The notes below the pieces were generated by a model. It was not told where the DNA came from. It was given only the letters and a program-made list of their open reading frames with translations, and ran no database searches. This document shows, one piece after another, positions 63,001 to 64,000 of a stretch of DNA of 64,000 nucleotides. Source of the DNA: Heliopora coerulea (taxonomy: Eukaryota > Cnidaria > Anthozoa > Scleralcyonacea > Helioporidae); contig JASJOG010000008.1 of assembly GCA_030142905.1 (NCBI GenBank), positions 3,162,001-3,226,000 of the forward strand. The letters are read 5' to 3'. The position numbers and the translations under genes are program-made. The number at the start of each line of letters is the position of its first letter. Position 1 is the first letter of the stretch.

Positions 63001-63031
63001 TTTTTATGTCGAGTACTTCAAGGATGGTAAA
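53814..63031 (-). CDS. single-pass membrane protein with repeated SEA-like ectodomain (5' end outside window)
   Basis: I do not recognise the gene. Exons in transcript order are 62928-63031, 60698-60977, 59802-59905, 58442-58721, 57258-57355, 54671-54994 and 53814-54015; together 1392 bases, 463 residues plus stop, all phases consistent. Long exons (280, 280 and 324 nt) alternate with short ones (104, 104 and 98 nt), always with phases 2 then 0, so the unit is a tandem exon-pair duplication of about 126-128 residues. Each short exon has cysteine at residue 21 and a second cysteine nearby (VDIKESVAERMNEYC; VLDIKITVARLMNAYC). Each long exon carries a beta/alpha pattern such as LLKFYVNYPGEDTPISVNVV. 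The helix-strand-strand-helix order resembles SEA domains, though the usual GSVVV cleavage site is not evident; KIAA1549-type ectodomains are an alternative. Then follow a Thr/Ser-rich stalk, one membrane helix and a 67-residue tail. N-glycosylation sequons are frequent. Confidence 0.75.
54671..54994 (-). CDS. membrane protein, exon with last SEA-like half-unit and membrane helix
   Basis: Starts NFTSDDIHVVPSVTQNGTTA, matching the start of the 60698-60977 exon (FSQDDVNVITNS), continues through the conserved YPGEDTPISVNVV segment, a Thr/Val-rich stalk, and the hydrophobic helix WPLILGLSIAGALVLIFVVL. Donor GTAAGT splits an Ile codon. Confidence 0.8.
56517..56606. repeat. 36-bp near-perfect hairpin in an intron
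   Basis: GTAAAAAGTTAAAATGTTGA and the next 18 bases are repeated inverted at 56569-56606 with about two mismatches, loop about 14 bases. It is a snapback repeat within the intron between the 57258 and 54994 exons of the membrane-protein gene. Confidence 0.85.
57258..57355 (-). CDS. membrane protein, short repeat exon (98 nt)
   Basis: Encodes VTSIHLVDIKESVAERMNEY then C and a second C in STDPCDRGR. Acceptor ATTTTACAG, donor GTAAGC. Phase 0 in, 2 out. Confidence 0.8.
58442..58721 (-). CDS. membrane protein, long repeat exon (280 nt), most diverged copy
   Basis: Encodes EDSSQLTYLNIQELTNS through LAYYVDLPSGGTMPKHILA to ENLVELQVLALPINE. Exactly the same length and phases as the 60698 exon but diverged in sequence. 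Its donor GTATGG is weaker than the others. Confidence 0.7.
59802..59905 (-). CDS. membrane protein, short repeat exon (104 nt)
   Basis: Encodes WTTGQDLSFRRNLTSAIKEF then C and a second C in SRLCNLSR. Acceptor TGATTTCTAG was preferred over the inner CGGGCAG because it puts the first cysteine at residue 21, as in both sister exons. Confidence 0.75.
60698..60977 (-). CDS. membrane protein, long repeat exon (280 nt)
   Basis: Encodes NQTRFSQDDVNVITNSIASA, ELNISVTYPGQATPVTTNVV, then QDALRQSFQQ and GNAVEILLINFSPSQ. Three N-glycosylation sequons. Acceptor ends TTTTTTCACAG; donor GTACGT. Confidence 0.8.
61060..61335. repeat. CTGTCC/TCTGTC pyrimidine minisatellite
   Basis: About 275 bases of imperfect CTGTCT, CTGTCC and CTCGGT units in an intron of the membrane-protein gene. 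Open frames in it are artefacts. Confidence 0.9.
62101..62121 (-). CDS. candidate 21-nt microexon of the membrane-protein gene
   Basis: Bounded by a strong acceptor (TTTCATTCACAG) and a perfect donor (GTAAGT). Inserting it between the 62928 and 60698 exons keeps the frame and adds seven residues (RKKRTVT by phase) at a unit boundary; skipping it gives the arrangement seen in the other repeat units. An optional cassette exon is therefore possible, but chance cannot be excluded. Confidence 0.35.
62224..62320 (+). repeat. dispersed repeat, related to 48963-49075
   Basis: ATTAACTCTTT then TTTTACTCTGACTAACGCC, AATTTTACTTGTCAAGGGG and CGAGAT match the repeat at 48.96-49.08 kb in order and spacing with scattered changes. 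Confidence 0.7.
62928..63031 (-). CDS. membrane protein, short repeat exon (104 nt), first in window
   Basis: Encodes FTILEVLDIKITVARLMNAY then C and a second C in ENQCLQL. Acceptor GCTTATGTAG, donor GTAAAC. It is the second half of a repeat unit whose first half lies upstream, so at least one more long exon is expected beyond 63031. Confidence 0.78.
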
Positions 63032-63039
63032 CTACATAA

Positions 63040-64000
63040 GCAACACAAAACATTTGGAAAAATATCATCAATAAATAAGTATTTGGTTTGCTAGAGTAAA
63101 TTTGTCAAATCTGCATGTACCACGACACAGCGGGGATATTGTGCTACTACGAGTAAATAATATGATTCACATTTAGTTAATTTAAGTTGTTCATGATCTC
63201 ATTCAAGAAGATAAAACCGAGGCAATAATTTTAGATGAAACCATAATAATAAACACACTCAAAGCGGGTATAAATACGGAGGACTATAAATAAGCACCGA
63301 CATACATACCCCCCTGAATTTCGTTGGACTGATAAAGGTATTGCTTGTAGTATTACTCAAAACATCTTAAATTGCCTCAAGTCAGTATCTGGGTGCCTGA
63401 CATTCAAAGTTTAACCAGTAGGTTAACCCCCAGGGCTAAAACGTTTCTGTAGCCATGCTTTGAGTTCCCAGAACGGCCCTCCTCACCAACAATGTAGGCC
63501 TAGCCATGTTATTGATATTTTGTCGATCTAAAATTTAAGAACTGACCGGTGGAGAGGTTTGGAAATTAAACAAGGAAGAGTACAGTTGTACGCTAATGCG
63601 AAAAACAGAATTGAATAATTAACCAAAATAAACTATATCTCGTTTTCAGATCTTTTTTAACAATTTTTCTGTTCTTTCGTCCTTTCTTTCTTTCAGCATC
63701 TACTTAGAGGGAGCTTGTAATCAACGAATATAATTCTTTTCTTGATTCGAATGGCTAATTATTTATTTTTGGTTTCTTCAACCAGAACACTTTCTAGTTT
63801 GTATGGTTAGTTTATTGGTTGGATCTTTCTTCTATCCTTTTGTTCTTTCTTTTATTTACAATCAGGTGAAAAATGAAAGATAATTTTTAGTTCTTCGTAC
63901 GCTGAAAATGTTTCTTGTGTATCAAGGAAACTTTAGTTAGTTGAATTCTTAACAATTTATTCGCTATAGGTGTGAGTCTGTTATTACGAGGTAACAAAAA
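63040..64000. other. probable intron of the membrane-protein gene, no exon seen
   Basis: I searched the minus strand for the expected long repeat exon and did not find one before the window edge, so the intron probably extends past 64000. Confidence 0.4.

Noticed and set aside
1..64000. CRISPR array, operons or prokaryotic defence system
   Set aside because: No regularly spaced repeats with unique spacers and no dense co-oriented genes; splice sites and retroelements show a eukaryotic genome.

Overview
The window is eukaryotic, AT-rich and gene-poor, with long introns and many transposon remnants. An anthozoan cnidarian, probably a stony coral, fits best. This is an inference from the repeat mix: two Penelope-like element families, one carrying hammerhead ribozymes, plus cnidarian-style LINEs, hAT and Mutator-type elements, short TTAGGG runs and GT-AG introns. 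I could not run a database search. Splice models were assembled by hand from frame, phase, splice signals and family motifs.

Layout. Bases 1-14300 hold no gene I can support. They contain microsatellites, a long C/A-rich satellite (9.35-9.99 kb), an hAT MITE with a perfect 8-bp target duplication (12.1-12.5 kb) and a CAAC-rich MITE (13.4-13.8 kb). A tentative three-exon minus-strand gene for a 92-residue protein lies at 14328-16023. Bases 16-30.7 kb are again repeats: a hairpin MITE at 17.8 kb, a roughly 2.1-kb Mutator-type element with an exact 9-bp target duplication nested in a long foldback element (21.4-24.2 kb), and a deleted hAT element (25.9-26.8 kb).

The best gene is a complete plus-strand cytochrome P450 (30849-45692), four exons and 507 codons, closest in motif pattern to CYP46A1 (cholesterol 24-hydroxylase). 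Its introns carry a Mutator-type MITE, a decayed LINE that was itself hit by a MITE and an hAT element, a LINE 3' end on the other strand, and smaller repeats.

Downstream (46-49.5 kb) is a retroelement cluster: TA-rich microsatellites, a tRNA-like module between 35-bp direct repeats, a 5'-truncated Penelope-like element (GIY-YIG part only) flanked by two type I hammerhead ribozyme motifs, and a second Penelope-like fragment on the minus strand.

From 53814 to beyond 63031, on the minus strand, lies the 3' part of a gene for a single-pass membrane protein. Its ectodomain consists of repeated SEA-like modules, each encoded by an alternating pair of exons (280 nt, then 98-104 nt) with strictly conserved splice phases. 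It ends in a transmembrane helix and a 67-residue cytoplasmic tail. The 5' end is outside the window. I see no functional link between the P450 and this protein; they are neighbours on opposite strands.
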